Origin: Thalassolituus sp. UBA1087
Lineage (GTDB): Bacteria; Pseudomonadota; Gammaproteobacteria; Pseudomonadales; Oceanobacteraceae
Length of the DNA: 64,000 nt
Direction: 5' to 3'
NCBI GenBank assembly: GCA_002314145.1
Contig: DCCG01000014.1
Span: 1 to 64,000, forward strand
Position numbers and translations under genes: made by a program. Positions 33,359 through 41,716 of this stretch are shown in pieces (position 1 is the stretch's first letter; every line of letters starts with the position of its first letter). Under the pieces are notes generated by a model, which saw only the letters and a program-made list of their open reading frames with translations, searched no databases and was not told the DNA's origin.

Positions 33359-35407
33359 ATGGATTTTTTTGCTCATCAGGATCAGGCGCGTAAACGCACT
33401 GGTCAGCTGGTTTTACTCTTTGCCGGTGCGGTCATCACCCTGATTGTCCTTCTTAACCTGTTGCTCGCTGCCGTATTGTGGGGTGCGGATGAGCATATGG
33501 CCGGCACCTACACAGATACGGTTTATCTGGCCGACGATCCCACCACTGGCATGCCGGTGAAACCCACCCTGTTTGATTATATGACGCTGGAGCAGTGGCT
33601 GTTGATCACGCTGGGCGTGGTGGCGGTGGTACTGGGTGCCAGTGGCGTTAAGTGGATGATGCTGCGCGGCGGGGGGCGTAAAGTGGCGGAATCCCTTGGC
33701 GGACAGCTGCTGTTGCCCCAGACGCGGGATTTTTATGAACGCCGGTTGCTCAATGTGGTGGAAGAAATGGCCATTGCCTCCGGTATGCCGGTACCACCGG
33801 TGTATGTACTGGAAGACGACAGCATCAATGCCTTTGCCGCCGGCTATCAGCCGTCCGATGCGGTTATTGGCGTCACCCGGGGCTGCATGACCAAGCTCAG
33901 CCGCGATCAGTTACAGGGCGTGCTGGCCCATGAATTCAGTCATATATTCAACGGTGATATGCGCCTCAACATCCGCCTTATGGCGGTGCTGTTCGGTATT
34001 CTGTTTATCGGCATGATCGGTCGTTTTATGCTCGAAGCCGCCGGGCGCGGCGCCCGGGTCCGCAGCAATAACCGGGATAACAGTGCCGCTGCTTTTCTGG
34101 CGCTGGGATTTGGTCTGCTGGTGATTGGTTATTGCGGCGTGTTCTTCGGCAATCTGATTAAAGCGGCGGTATCCCGCCAGCGCGAATATCTGGCTGATGC
34201 CTCAGCGGTCCAGTTTACCCGTGATCCGGAAAGCATCGGCGGTGCCCTGAAAGTGATTGGCTATGGCGCAGGTTCAGAAATCAGCAGCCCGGAGCGGGAA
34301 GAAACCGCGCATATGTTTTTCGGCCAGGCGATGAATTTCCGCATGCGCATGTTTGCTACTCATCCGGCGCTGGAAGATCGTATCCGTCGCGTGGAACCGA
34401 ACTGGGATGGCAAGTATCTGCCACCACAGGAACGCCAGCAGGCTGAAGAAGATGATCCGCAGATTGCCGCACAGTCAGATTCTTCGGCGGCGGCTTCTGT
34501 ATCCATGCTGGCCGGAATGGCGCTGGCGGGGGCAGACAGTCAGGCACCATCTCAACCACAGTCGCAGCCGGCAGAATCCGCCATTGAATACACCCCGGAA
34601 TACACCCCGACACCGGCAGGGGCAGGTATCAGTGCTGATCAGGAGGATGCAGCATCCCGCTTACAGGGCAAACGTCAGCTGCTGACCGATGCCGCGCGCG
34701 AAACTTATACCGCACGCGCGTTGCTGGTGGCCCTGCTGATGGCGCCGCCGGAGCGTTTTGTGCACCAGCAGCAGCTGGATATGGTGCAGGCAGAACAGGG
34801 CGTGGATTTCCTCAAGCAGGTGTTGCGCCTGTTGCCGGTGCTGAATGATCTGCCGGCTGAGGAACGCTTACCTCTGGTTGAGCGCTCGATTCCGGCGCTG
34901 AAGCAATTGTCACTCAGTCAGTATCAGAGTTACCGCCAGCTGCTGGTTAAGCTGGCCAAAGCCGATGGCGAAATCGATATCTTCGAATGGTGTCTGTACC
35001 GCCTGGTGCTGCAGTATCTGAACCCTCACTTTGAGCTGGTACAGCCGGTCAAGGCGAAACACGCAAAACCGGAGAATGTGGCAAAAGAAATGTCTGTGGT
35101 GCTGTCATCGCTGGCCTGGTATGGCCATGACAACGGCGATGATGCCCGCGCCGCATTGCAGGCCGCCGCGGCTGCCGGTGGCTTCAGCGGGGTGGAACTG
35201 CAGGCGCAGGAAACCAGTCTGAAACCACTCAACCAGGCACTGGCCAAACTGACCGAAGCCTATCCGCACGTTAAGGGCCGCTTTGTGAAAGCCATGAAAG
35301 TCTGCATGGATTATGACGGCAGGCAGCGCGCGGTGGAGCTCGATCTGGTGCGCACCATCGCGGCGATCCTGGAAGTGCCTGTGGTACTGGCGTCAGCGGA
35401 ACACTGA
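33359..35407 (+). CDS. M48 family metallopeptidase with C-terminal helical extension
   Basis: 682-residue membrane peptidase. Helices at about 15-42 and 80-100 precede the M48 catalytic domain with zinc site HEFSH at 191-195 and the third ligand glutamate in REYLADASAVQF (276); two more hydrophobic segments lie between. After the canonical HPALEDRIRR (about 340) there is a Gln/Ser/Pro-rich linker and then about 220 extra residues. These contain AKADGEIDIFEW, which resembles a TerB-like helical metal-binding domain. The role is probably membrane-protein quality control together with LemA (inference). Confidence 0.88.
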   Translation: MDFFAHQDQARKRTGQLVLLFAGAVITLIVLLNLLLAAVLWGADEHMAGTYTDTVYLADDPTTGMPVKPTLFDYMTLEQWLLITLGVVAVVLGASGVKWMMLRGGGRKVAESLGGQLLLPQTRDFYERRLLNVVEEMAIASGMPVPPVYVLEDDSINAFAAGYQPSDAVIGVTRGCMTKLSRDQLQGVLAHEFSHIFNGDMRLNIRLMAVLFGILFIGMIGRFMLEAAGRGARVRSNNRDNSAAAFLALGFGLLVIGYCGVFFGNLIKAAVSRQREYLADASAVQFTRDPESIGGALKVIGYGAGSEISSPEREETAHMFFGQAMNFRMRMFATHPALEDRIRRVEPNWDGKYLPPQERQQAEEDDPQIAAQSDSSAAASVSMLAGMALAGADSQAPSQPQSQPAESAIEYTPEYTPTPAGAGISADQEDAASRLQGKRQLLTDAARETYTARALLVALLMAPPERFVHQQQLDMVQAEQGVDFLKQVLRLLPVLNDLPAEERLPLVERSIPALKQLSLSQYQSYRQLLVKLAKADGEIDIFEWCLYRLVLQYLNPHFELVQPVKAKHAKPENVAKEMSVVLSSLAWYGHDNGDDARAALQAAAAAGGFSGVELQAQETSLKPLNQALAKLTEAYPHVKGRFVKAMKVCMDYDGRQRAVELDLVRTIAAILEVPVVLASAEH

Positions 35408-35653
35408 ACGGCGCTGCCGCTGTGACCTGAAAGTCACGGCGGCAGGTCATCGCGATAGCGAACGTCTGTGATACAATCGCGCAAAATCTTGCCTGCCCGT
35501 TCCGGGAGGCTTATCAAACCGCCCGCCGCAGTACGAGGCGGTGTCCAATAAGACATCCTGCATACACCTTGAATAATAAAGCCGCGCAACCGGATGCGGG
35601 GTTTTGATGACTTTGCTTGTCAGGGATAGCTGAACGCAAAACAGGAGCAGACG

Positions 35654-36283
35654 ATGTTGCAGCCTCAGCTGACATCCGCCCAGCGGCGCATTTACAACGC
35701 AGCGATTTATCTGTTTGCCGAAAAAGGCTCAACGCAGGTGACAGTCAGCGAACTGGCAGACACCGCCGGCGTCGCCCGCGGCACCATCTACAACCACGTG
35801 GATTCTGTGCAGACTCTGTTCGAGGATGTGGCCGTCCATCTGGCCAATGAAATGAACCAGCGCATTCTCAGTGCGCTGCGTCAGCAGCAGGACCCGGCGC
35901 TGAAACTGGCCACCGGCGTTCGCCATTACATCCGCCGGGCGCATGAAGAACCGGCCTGGGGTAATTTTATCAGCCGTTTTGGCTTCAGCAGTGCGGCCCT
36001 GCGCCGGCTGGGCTCGGGGGCACCGGTACAGATTCTGATGGATGGTGTGCAGAGTGGTCAGTACCGTATCCGTGCCGATCAGTTATCCGCGGTGATCACC
36101 ATGATCGGCAGTTCCGTACTGGGGGCGATTTATCTGGTGCGCGAAGGTCTGCGCACCTGGCGTGATGCCGGTACCGACTGCGCAGAACTGCTGCTGCGCG
36201 CGCTGGGTGTGTCTGAAGAACAGGCCCGTGCACTGGCGACCGCCGAATTGCTGCCGTTACCGGAACCGCGGCTGGCGGGTTAA
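35654..36283 (+). CDS. TetR/AcrR family regulator
   Basis: 209 residues. The N-terminal helix-turn-helix runs from RRIYNAAIYLFAEKG to VARGTIYNHVDSVQTLFED (about residues 12-60). The C-terminal ligand domain is not assigned. It ends 3 bp before the convergent prenyltransferase stop. The 246-bp upstream gap has a TACAAT-like -10 near 35470 and a GC-rich hairpin ending GGGGTTTT near 35600. Its target is unknown. Confidence 0.85.
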   Translation: MLQPQLTSAQRRIYNAAIYLFAEKGSTQVTVSELADTAGVARGTIYNHVDSVQTLFEDVAVHLANEMNQRILSALRQQQDPALKLATGVRHYIRRAHEEPAWGNFISRFGFSSAALRRLGSGAPVQILMDGVQSGQYRIRADQLSAVITMIGSSVLGAIYLVREGLRTWRDAGTDCAELLLRALGVSEEQARALATAELLPLPEPRLAG

Positions 36284-36286
36284 CCG

Positions 36287-37171
36287 TCAGGCCAGAATCA
36301 GCGTCAGCCCCAGCACCGCTGGTGTCAGCAGATTGGCTACCACATTGGCCGCCATAAACTGTGGCTGCTGGCCGATATCAGCGCCCATTTTCACGGCGCC
36401 ACGCCATGCCATCACGCCCGGCAGCAGAGCGATCAGCGCCAGCAGCGACCAGCGCGGAAACCAGCCCGCGACCACTCCCAGAACCAGCACCACCGCCACC
36501 GCCAGCAGATTCAGTGCAAACACATGAGTGCTGTTCTTCACGCCGTAAGCAATGGGGAAATGGCGCCGGCCACCGGCACGGTCCGCTTCAATATCCGGGT
36601 ACTGGTTGAGCAGCAGCAGGTTATTGACCAGAAAGAAAGGTACCAGCGCGGCCAGCCATAACGTCGGGCTGTCGGACGCACCAAGGGCATAACCGGTTCC
36701 GGCCACCATCGCCAGACCAAAGCCAAAACCCGGGGCAATCAGACACAGCCAGGGGCTGCGGTGAATATGGCGGGTGTAAGCAACAATAATAATGACGCCG
36801 GCCAGCCCCAGCGGCAGCAGACCGTATTCCCCCTGCAAGAGAAAATACAGTCCCACCAGTATGGTGATGGCCAGCGTCACTATGCCCAGCATTAACACGC
36901 CGGACGCTTCGTGCGGATGTTCAGGCAAACCACCACTACCGCCACTGAACGGCGTGCGCCGGGTATGCAGATCGATACCGCTGCGGAAATCGAGATATTC
37001 ATTCAACGCATTCACACTGATATGGGCGCTCAGTGCACCGAGCAGCACCAGCAGAAGATCGGCCACACTGACATGGCCGCCCTGAGCCACCACCGCGCCA
37101 ACACCGGCCAGCACGCACATCGGAGTAAGAATCAGAAACGGGCCACGGGCGGACTGAATAACGGCTTGCAT
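36287..37171 (-). CDS. UbiA-superfamily prenyltransferase
   Basis: 294-residue integral membrane protein with about eight hydrophobic helices. The first Asp-rich motif is NEYLDFRSGID and the second QYPDIEADRAGGRRHF, both needed for Mg-prenyl diphosphate binding. Sequence and size are closer to MenA-type dihydroxynaphthoate prenyltransferases than to UbiA, but no menaquinone gene is nearby and the prenyl acceptor is uncertain. It is divergent from a TetR gene, and three 13-bp repeats lie just upstream of its start. Confidence 0.82.
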   Translation of the reverse strand: MQAVIQSARGPFLILTPMCVLAGVGAVVAQGGHVSVADLLLVLLGALSAHISVNALNEYLDFRSGIDLHTRRTPFSGGSGGLPEHPHEASGVLMLGIVTLAITILVGLYFLLQGEYGLLPLGLAGVIIIVAYTRHIHRSPWLCLIAPGFGFGLAMVAGTGYALGASDSPTLWLAALVPFFLVNNLLLLNQYPDIEADRAGGRRHFPIAYGVKNSTHVFALNLLAVAVVLVLGVVAGWFPRWSLLALIALLPGVMAWRGAVKMGADIGQQPQFMAANVVANLLTPAVLGLTLILA

Positions 37172-37183
37172 GATGACTTCCTT

Positions 37184-37222
37184 TTAATGCGATCAGTTAA
37201 TGCGTTCAGTTAATGCGATCTG
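37184..37222. repeat. Three tandem 13-bp repeats before the prenyltransferase gene
   Basis: TTAATGCGATCAG, TTAATGCGTTCAG and TTAATGCGATCTG follow each other without gaps. They lie 13-51 bp upstream of the prenyltransferase start, so they cover its leader or core promoter. Confidence 0.8.
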
Positions 37223-37327
37223 TGACGGCACTCTGTCGTGGCAGAGCTTATACCAAGCTTAGTAGCGGGATATGACAGCTGTCTACACAAGCGCTGAACA
37301 AGCGCCGGGAATGTGACTTGAGATAAA

Positions 37328-37347
37328 AAGTGAATCGTGATTCACTT
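37328..37347. promoter_or_regulatory. Palindromic operator before tetR
   Basis: The perfect inverted repeat AAGTGAATC-GT-GATTCACTT ends 27 bp before the TetR start. This is the usual position and size of an autoregulatory TetR operator. Confidence 0.75.
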
Positions 37348-37374
37348 GTTTAAACATCACGCGCAGGAACCCTG

Positions 37375-38070
37375 ATGGCTTACCGTGAAACCGACCATAC
37401 ACGGGCGAAAAAATCCCATACCCGGCAACGGCTGCTGAAGGCTGCCCGCGATCTGGTGGCGGAAAGCGGTTTTGCCGCCGCCACGGCAGCTGCGGTGGCG
37501 CAGCGGTCCGGCGTGGCGGCAGGCAGTATTTATCGCCACTTCCCGAACAAAGCAGAGCTGGTGGCGGAAGTCTTCCGTTATGCCACCGAGCACGAAGTCG
37601 CCAACGTACTGGCCGCCAGTGTGTCGCTGACAAACGGGGAACCCTGTGCCGCGCGCGTCAGCCGCGCCGTTAATATTTTTGCCCAGCGTGCGTTACAGGG
37701 GCCCCGGCTGGCCTACGCTCTGATTGCAGAGCCGGTTGATCCGCGGGTGGAGCAGGAACGTCTCAAATATCGTCTGGCCTACGCTGATATTTTTGAAGAC
37801 CTGATTGAAGAAGGCATGGCGGGCGGTGAGTTTGCCGCGCAGGATGCCAGCATCAGTGCAGCAGCCATGGTCGGCTTACTGGCCGAGGCACTGATCGGTC
37901 CGTTGCATCCGTTACGCACAGTCAGCACGGATAGCGCCGCTGTGATGACGGAAAAACAGCAGCAGCTATTAATTTCACAGATTACCGCATTGTGTCTGCG
38001 CGCTTTAGGCGCAGACCAGGCAGACAGCCCGCAGAACGCGGCACAACCCGGAACGGCAGCAACAGAATAA
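37375..38070 (+). CDS. TetR/AcrR family regulator upstream of an acyl-CoA dehydrogenase
   Basis: 231 residues. The helix-turn-helix (about 12-58) ends GVAAGSIYRHFPNKAELVAEVF. The C-terminal domain has PRLAYALIAEPVDPRVEQERL, a pattern of regulators next to fatty-acid or AidB-like genes. The acyl-CoA dehydrogenase gene starts 15 bp after the stop, so the two form an operon behind the palindrome at 37328-37347. Confidence 0.87.
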   Translation: MAYRETDHTRAKKSHTRQRLLKAARDLVAESGFAAATAAAVAQRSGVAAGSIYRHFPNKAELVAEVFRYATEHEVANVLAASVSLTNGEPCAARVSRAVNIFAQRALQGPRLAYALIAEPVDPRVEQERLKYRLAYADIFEDLIEEGMAGGEFAAQDASISAAAMVGLLAEALIGPLHPLRTVSTDSAAVMTEKQQQLLISQITALCLRALGADQADSPQNAAQPGTAATE

Positions 38071-38084
38071 AACGGAGGCAGGCG

Positions 38085-39794
38085 ATGAATAAACACACCG
38101 AATTTACCCCGCTGGACTATCAGCAGTTTGATTGTCAGCAGCACAAATCTCAGGCTGAAACCCACCCGGTCTTTAACCAGCCAACGGCGCTGGAAAATTT
38201 TAATACCTATACCAGTGATGTGGCGCTGCAATATTGGGTGAAAGCTTACGACGGTGACTGGGCAGAAGATAAATTAATTGCCTATGGCCAGCGTTGCGGT
38301 GGTGATCTGATCGAAGCCGGGTTTCAGGCCAATGAAAATAAGCCGGTGTTTTATCCCCATGACCGCTTTGGTCAGCGTATTGATCTGGCCAAATTTCATC
38401 CGGCGTATCACGAATTAATGCGCACTGCGATTGAAGCAGAAATGCACTCGTTACCATGGACCAGCAATAAAAAAGGGGCTCACGTCGCCCGTGCCGGCAT
38501 CGTTTATCAGCACATGAATGCCGACGCCGGTTCCGGTTGTCCGTTAACCATGACCTTCGCAGCCGTACCGGCATTACAGCATGCGCCGTCCGTGGCGAAA
38601 GAATGGCTGCCCAAAATAATGGCGCCGCATTATGACGAGCGGAATGTGCCTTATTTTGAAAAACAGGGCGTCACCATTGGCATGGCCATGACAGAAAAAC
38701 AGGGCGGTTCTGATGTGCGTGCCAACACCAGTCGCGCTTATCCGCTGACAGAAAAGACCGGCAATGGTGCTGAGTACGAAATCGTCGGTCATAAATGGTT
38801 CTGTTCCGCACCCATGTGCGATGCTTTTCTGATTCTGGCTCATACCGATAAAGGTCTGAGTTGTTTTCTGTTGCCACGCTGGCGCCCGGACGGCAGTAAA
38901 AACCAGATGTATGTGCAGCGCTTAAAAGACAAGCTGGGCAATATCTCCAATGCCTCATCGGAGGTGGAATACCGGGGTGCTTTCGCCTGGATGGTGGGCG
39001 ATGAAGGACGTGGCGTACGCACCATTATTGAAATGGTGTCCATGACCCGGTTTGACTGCATGATAGGTTCATCGGCACTGATGCGCGGCGCTCTGGCCCA
39101 GGCCATTCACCATACGGCCGGGCGTGAGGCATTTGGCAATAATCTGCACCAACAGCCATTAATGCAGAATGTGCTGGCCGATCTGGCGATTGAAAGCGAA
39201 GCAGCACTGGCCATTACCATGCGCGTCGGTTATGCCCTGGACAACCTGGAAGACGAGCACGAAAACCTCTTTGCCCGGCTGGCCACCGCAGTGGGTAAAT
39301 ACTGGATCTGCAAACGTGCCCCGCATTTTTCTTATGAAGCCATGGAATGCATTGGCGGTGTTGGCTATGTGGAAGACAACATATTGCCGCGTATTTATCG
39401 TGAAGCGCCGGTGAACGCCATCTGGGAAGGTTCCGGTAACGTACAGTGTCTGGATGTTCTGCGGGCGATGAGCAAAGAACCCAAAGTGGTGGATGCTTTC
39501 TTCGCTGAATTGCAGAAAGGCTGTGGTAGCTATGACGCCTACGATCAGTTCCTGCAGGATCTGCAGGGCGAATTCAGAGACCGTGAAACACTGGAATACC
39601 GCTCGCGCAGCGTGGTCGATAAACTGGCCGTTGCACTGCAGGCCAGCGTACTGATCCAGAAAGGTGACGAGCTGATCGCGGATGCTTTTGTTCGTTCGCG
39701 GATCGTACGTAACGGCGCTTTCAACTATGGCACCCTGGAAGCCGGTATCGATTGTGAAGCAATTATGAAACGGGCGCAGCCAGCCGTTGTATAA
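38085..39794 (+). CDS. AidB-like acyl-CoA dehydrogenase
   Basis: The protein is 569 residues from ATG 38085, preceded by GGAGG; the frame runs upstream into tetR but that part is not used. It belongs to the AidB/FadE-like acyl-CoA dehydrogenase group: GMAMTEKQGGSDVRANTS, the WFCSAPMCDAFLILA segment, RLKDKLGNISNASSEVEY and YREAPVNAIWEGSGNV. It binds FAD. E. coli AidB is linked to alkylation damage and has weak isovaleryl-CoA activity; the true substrate here is unknown. Co-regulated with the upstream TetR. Confidence 0.88.
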   Translation: MNKHTEFTPLDYQQFDCQQHKSQAETHPVFNQPTALENFNTYTSDVALQYWVKAYDGDWAEDKLIAYGQRCGGDLIEAGFQANENKPVFYPHDRFGQRIDLAKFHPAYHELMRTAIEAEMHSLPWTSNKKGAHVARAGIVYQHMNADAGSGCPLTMTFAAVPALQHAPSVAKEWLPKIMAPHYDERNVPYFEKQGVTIGMAMTEKQGGSDVRANTSRAYPLTEKTGNGAEYEIVGHKWFCSAPMCDAFLILAHTDKGLSCFLLPRWRPDGSKNQMYVQRLKDKLGNISNASSEVEYRGAFAWMVGDEGRGVRTIIEMVSMTRFDCMIGSSALMRGALAQAIHHTAGREAFGNNLHQQPLMQNVLADLAIESEAALAITMRVGYALDNLEDEHENLFARLATAVGKYWICKRAPHFSYEAMECIGGVGYVEDNILPRIYREAPVNAIWEGSGNVQCLDVLRAMSKEPKVVDAFFAELQKGCGSYDAYDQFLQDLQGEFRDRETLEYRSRSVVDKLAVALQASVLIQKGDELIADAFVRSRIVRNGAFNYGTLEAGIDCEAIMKRAQPAVV

Positions 39795-40123
39795 CTCAGA
39801 TGGCATCATCAAGATGTCATCACCAGAATCATATAACGGATACGGCATAGCTTTCTTTGACGGGAAGCTATGACCTGAGGCTTTGACAGGAATTTGTGAC
39901 AGAACCCCAGGGCGGGCGTAAAAATAACAATACAGTCTCTGGTTAGCTGATGGCTTCAGGATAATCAGGCCGGATTGGCTGTTTTCATGAATACGCTTAA
40001 TCAATCCCCCGGCAATGCCAGCATTGCCGGGGGATTTTTTCTGTGTAACAGACTTATCCTTATTTGCGCTTAATAAGTTTGCTATCGTTCGGTCTGATTT
40101 TTAACCCTACTGATGGCAGCCCT
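39795..40123. other. Gap with a strong terminator, possible small RNA
   Basis: No protein gene is seen. The terminator at 40003-40040 lies more than 200 bp after the acyl-CoA dehydrogenase stop. The sequence before it has short inverted words (CATAGCTT/AAGCTATG near 39846-39871). A long 3' untranslated region or an independent small RNA would explain the layout. Confidence 0.4.
40003..40040 (+). terminator. Strong intrinsic terminator
   Basis: A 16-bp perfect stem AATCCCCCGGCAATGC / GCATTGCCGGGGGATT with loop CA is followed by T residues. Confidence 0.9.
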
Positions 40124-41017
40124 ATGTTAAAACGCAGTTCCTGTAATTCTTTGTTACTCGCCGCCGCATTAACCGCAGTGTACTGCCAGCCGGTGTTGGC
40201 AGCACCGCCCTCGGGCACGCTGAACTACACCTACTTTACGCCGGCTAATGTTGAAGACGGCCCGGATTCTGAAGTCACTCAGCAGGATCTGCGACTGACC
40301 CTGCCGGCCGGTTTTTATGGCAAACCGGAAGACGGAGCGGTGATCATTAAAGTGAACCTCGCCGAGCGTCAGTTTTCCATGAATCACAGCGGTCGTTCGG
40401 ATGAGGTGTTACGCGTTTATGACATTTCTGTGCCGGTACGCTATATGAAAAAACTGAATGATGAACGCAGCTTTTCGGCGGGCGTGATTCCTTCGCTTAA
40501 TTCGTCCATGGAACATCTGCAAAGTGACGATTTTACCTTCAGTGCATACGGGCAACACAGCTGGAAGCTGGAAAATCATAATTACAGTCTGGGGTTATTG
40601 TATGGCCGCCTGTTAGGTGCGGACCGCCTGATTCCGATTGGTGGTTACAGTTATACCGGTAAAGAAAATCTGGAATTAACGTTGGGCTTCCCGGCCACTG
40701 GTGTGCGTTATTATCCGCAGAAAAGTTACAGCTATTTTGCCGGATTTTTTCCGTACGGAGGCAGCTGGCATGTTTATGACGACGGTGACAGCGACCGCGA
40801 TTATTATCTGCGCCAGACCGGGTACCGTTTTGGCGGCGGCGTTACTTTTGATATTGGCGGCCCGTGGCAGCTGCAGTTTGAGGCCGGTCAGCAGTTTGCA
40901 CAGCAATTGGAAATTGATGAAAGTGACGGCTTCGACAGCGAGATTGATATCGAGAATTCAACCTATGTGGGGATTTCGCTGAATCTTAAAGCACCGTCTC
41001 CCGGTGATAATAAATAG
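40124..41017 (+). CDS. Predicted outer-membrane beta-barrel protein
   Basis: 297 residues from ATG 40124; the frame extends 20 codons upstream through the terminator region and that part is rejected. The signal peptide is about 1-27 (QPVLAA). The mature protein is rich in alternating polar/hydrophobic strands with aromatic ends (SFSAGVIPSL, FSAYGQHSW, YSLGLLYGRL, and final STYVGISLNLKAP). The pattern resembles the DUF6268 class of putative barrels (weak recollection). Function unknown. Confidence 0.65.
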   Translation: MLKRSSCNSLLLAAALTAVYCQPVLAAPPSGTLNYTYFTPANVEDGPDSEVTQQDLRLTLPAGFYGKPEDGAVIIKVNLAERQFSMNHSGRSDEVLRVYDISVPVRYMKKLNDERSFSAGVIPSLNSSMEHLQSDDFTFSAYGQHSWKLENHNYSLGLLYGRLLGADRLIPIGGYSYTGKENLELTLGFPATGVRYYPQKSYSYFAGFFPYGGSWHVYDDGDSDRDYYLRQTGYRFGGGVTFDIGGPWQLQFEAGQQFAQQLEIDESDGFDSEIDIENSTYVGISLNLKAPSPGDNK

Positions 41018-41048
41018 TCCAGCTTTTGAAATAAGCCGCCAGGAAAAT

Positions 41049-41094
41049 AAAACCGGTCAATCAGATTATATACTGTCTGTTTGACCGGTTTTAT
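41049..41094. terminator. Bidirectional terminator
   Basis: AAAACCGGTCAA and TTGACCGGTTTT form a 12-bp stem around a 20-nt loop, with A/T tracts on both sides. It lies between convergent genes. Confidence 0.75.
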
Positions 41095-41114
41095 TGGTAC
41101 AGCATTATTGGCGG

Positions 41115-41615
41115 TTAATCCGCGATAACAGGAGAAGCGGGCGCCGCCTCTTCAGCTTCAGCATCGCTGGCTTCTGTGCTGCTCACATCATCCATGCTTT
41201 CATCCGCTGGTGCTTCCTCAGCACTGTCTGACGCTTCCATTACTTCGTCACTGTCTGCACTATCCACTGCAGTATCCGGGTCTGTGCTTTGCTCATCGGC
41301 GGTCTGTACAGATTCGTCGATGGTCTGTTGCATATCGTCGGACATTTCGGTTTCACATTCCCAGCCCCAGCCGCGTTGTTTTTCAACAAAATCGGCGGCT
41401 TTTTCTTCGCAGTAACCGGCCATATTACTGGCGCTCCACAGCGTCTGGGTGCCTTCCGCTTTGGTGTACTGCACTTCACAGGGCACGACACCTTCGCCGG
41501 TATAAACCACTTCAATAATGCGTGTCTGTTCGCCGTGAGTACAGGTTGTTTTCATGCCTGCCTGTACGGCCGGTGCTGCAAGCAGAACCGCAGTCGCTAA
41601 CATCAATGTTTTCAT
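41115..41615 (-). CDS. Exported acidic protein with disordered C-terminus
   Basis: 166 residues from ATG 41615, which has AAGGAAGA upstream and starts the signal peptide MKTLMLATAVLLAAPAVQA; the frame extends 35 codons further. The folded part (about 20-95) has four cysteines in TTCTHGE, VVPCEVQY, GYCEE and WECETE, which likely form two disulfides. The rest is a long Asp/Glu/Ser/Ala-rich tail. No family recognised. Confidence 0.65.
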   Translation of the reverse strand: MKTLMLATAVLLAAPAVQAGMKTTCTHGEQTRIIEVVYTGEGVVPCEVQYTKAEGTQTLWSASNMAGYCEEKAADFVEKQRGWGWECETEMSDDMQQTIDESVQTADEQSTDPDTAVDSADSDEVMEASDSAEEAPADESMDDVSSTEASDAEAEEAAPASPVIAD

Positions 41616-41716
41616 TTTACGTCTTCCTTCTGGCGTATGTTCCGGGCTGTCCCCGGAATGGGTAACAGCATCCCGGTTATCTTTCACACATATGTCATTA
41701 AGCGCAAGGGCAGGGG

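Noticed and set aside
35408..35653. Riboswitch or ribosomal leader before the TetR gene
   Set aside because: GC-rich hairpins are present, but no known riboswitch core was recognised and the downstream gene is not a usual target.
40064..40123. Upstream TTG start for the barrel protein
   Set aside because: It would begin near the terminator and put 20 residues before a good signal peptide.
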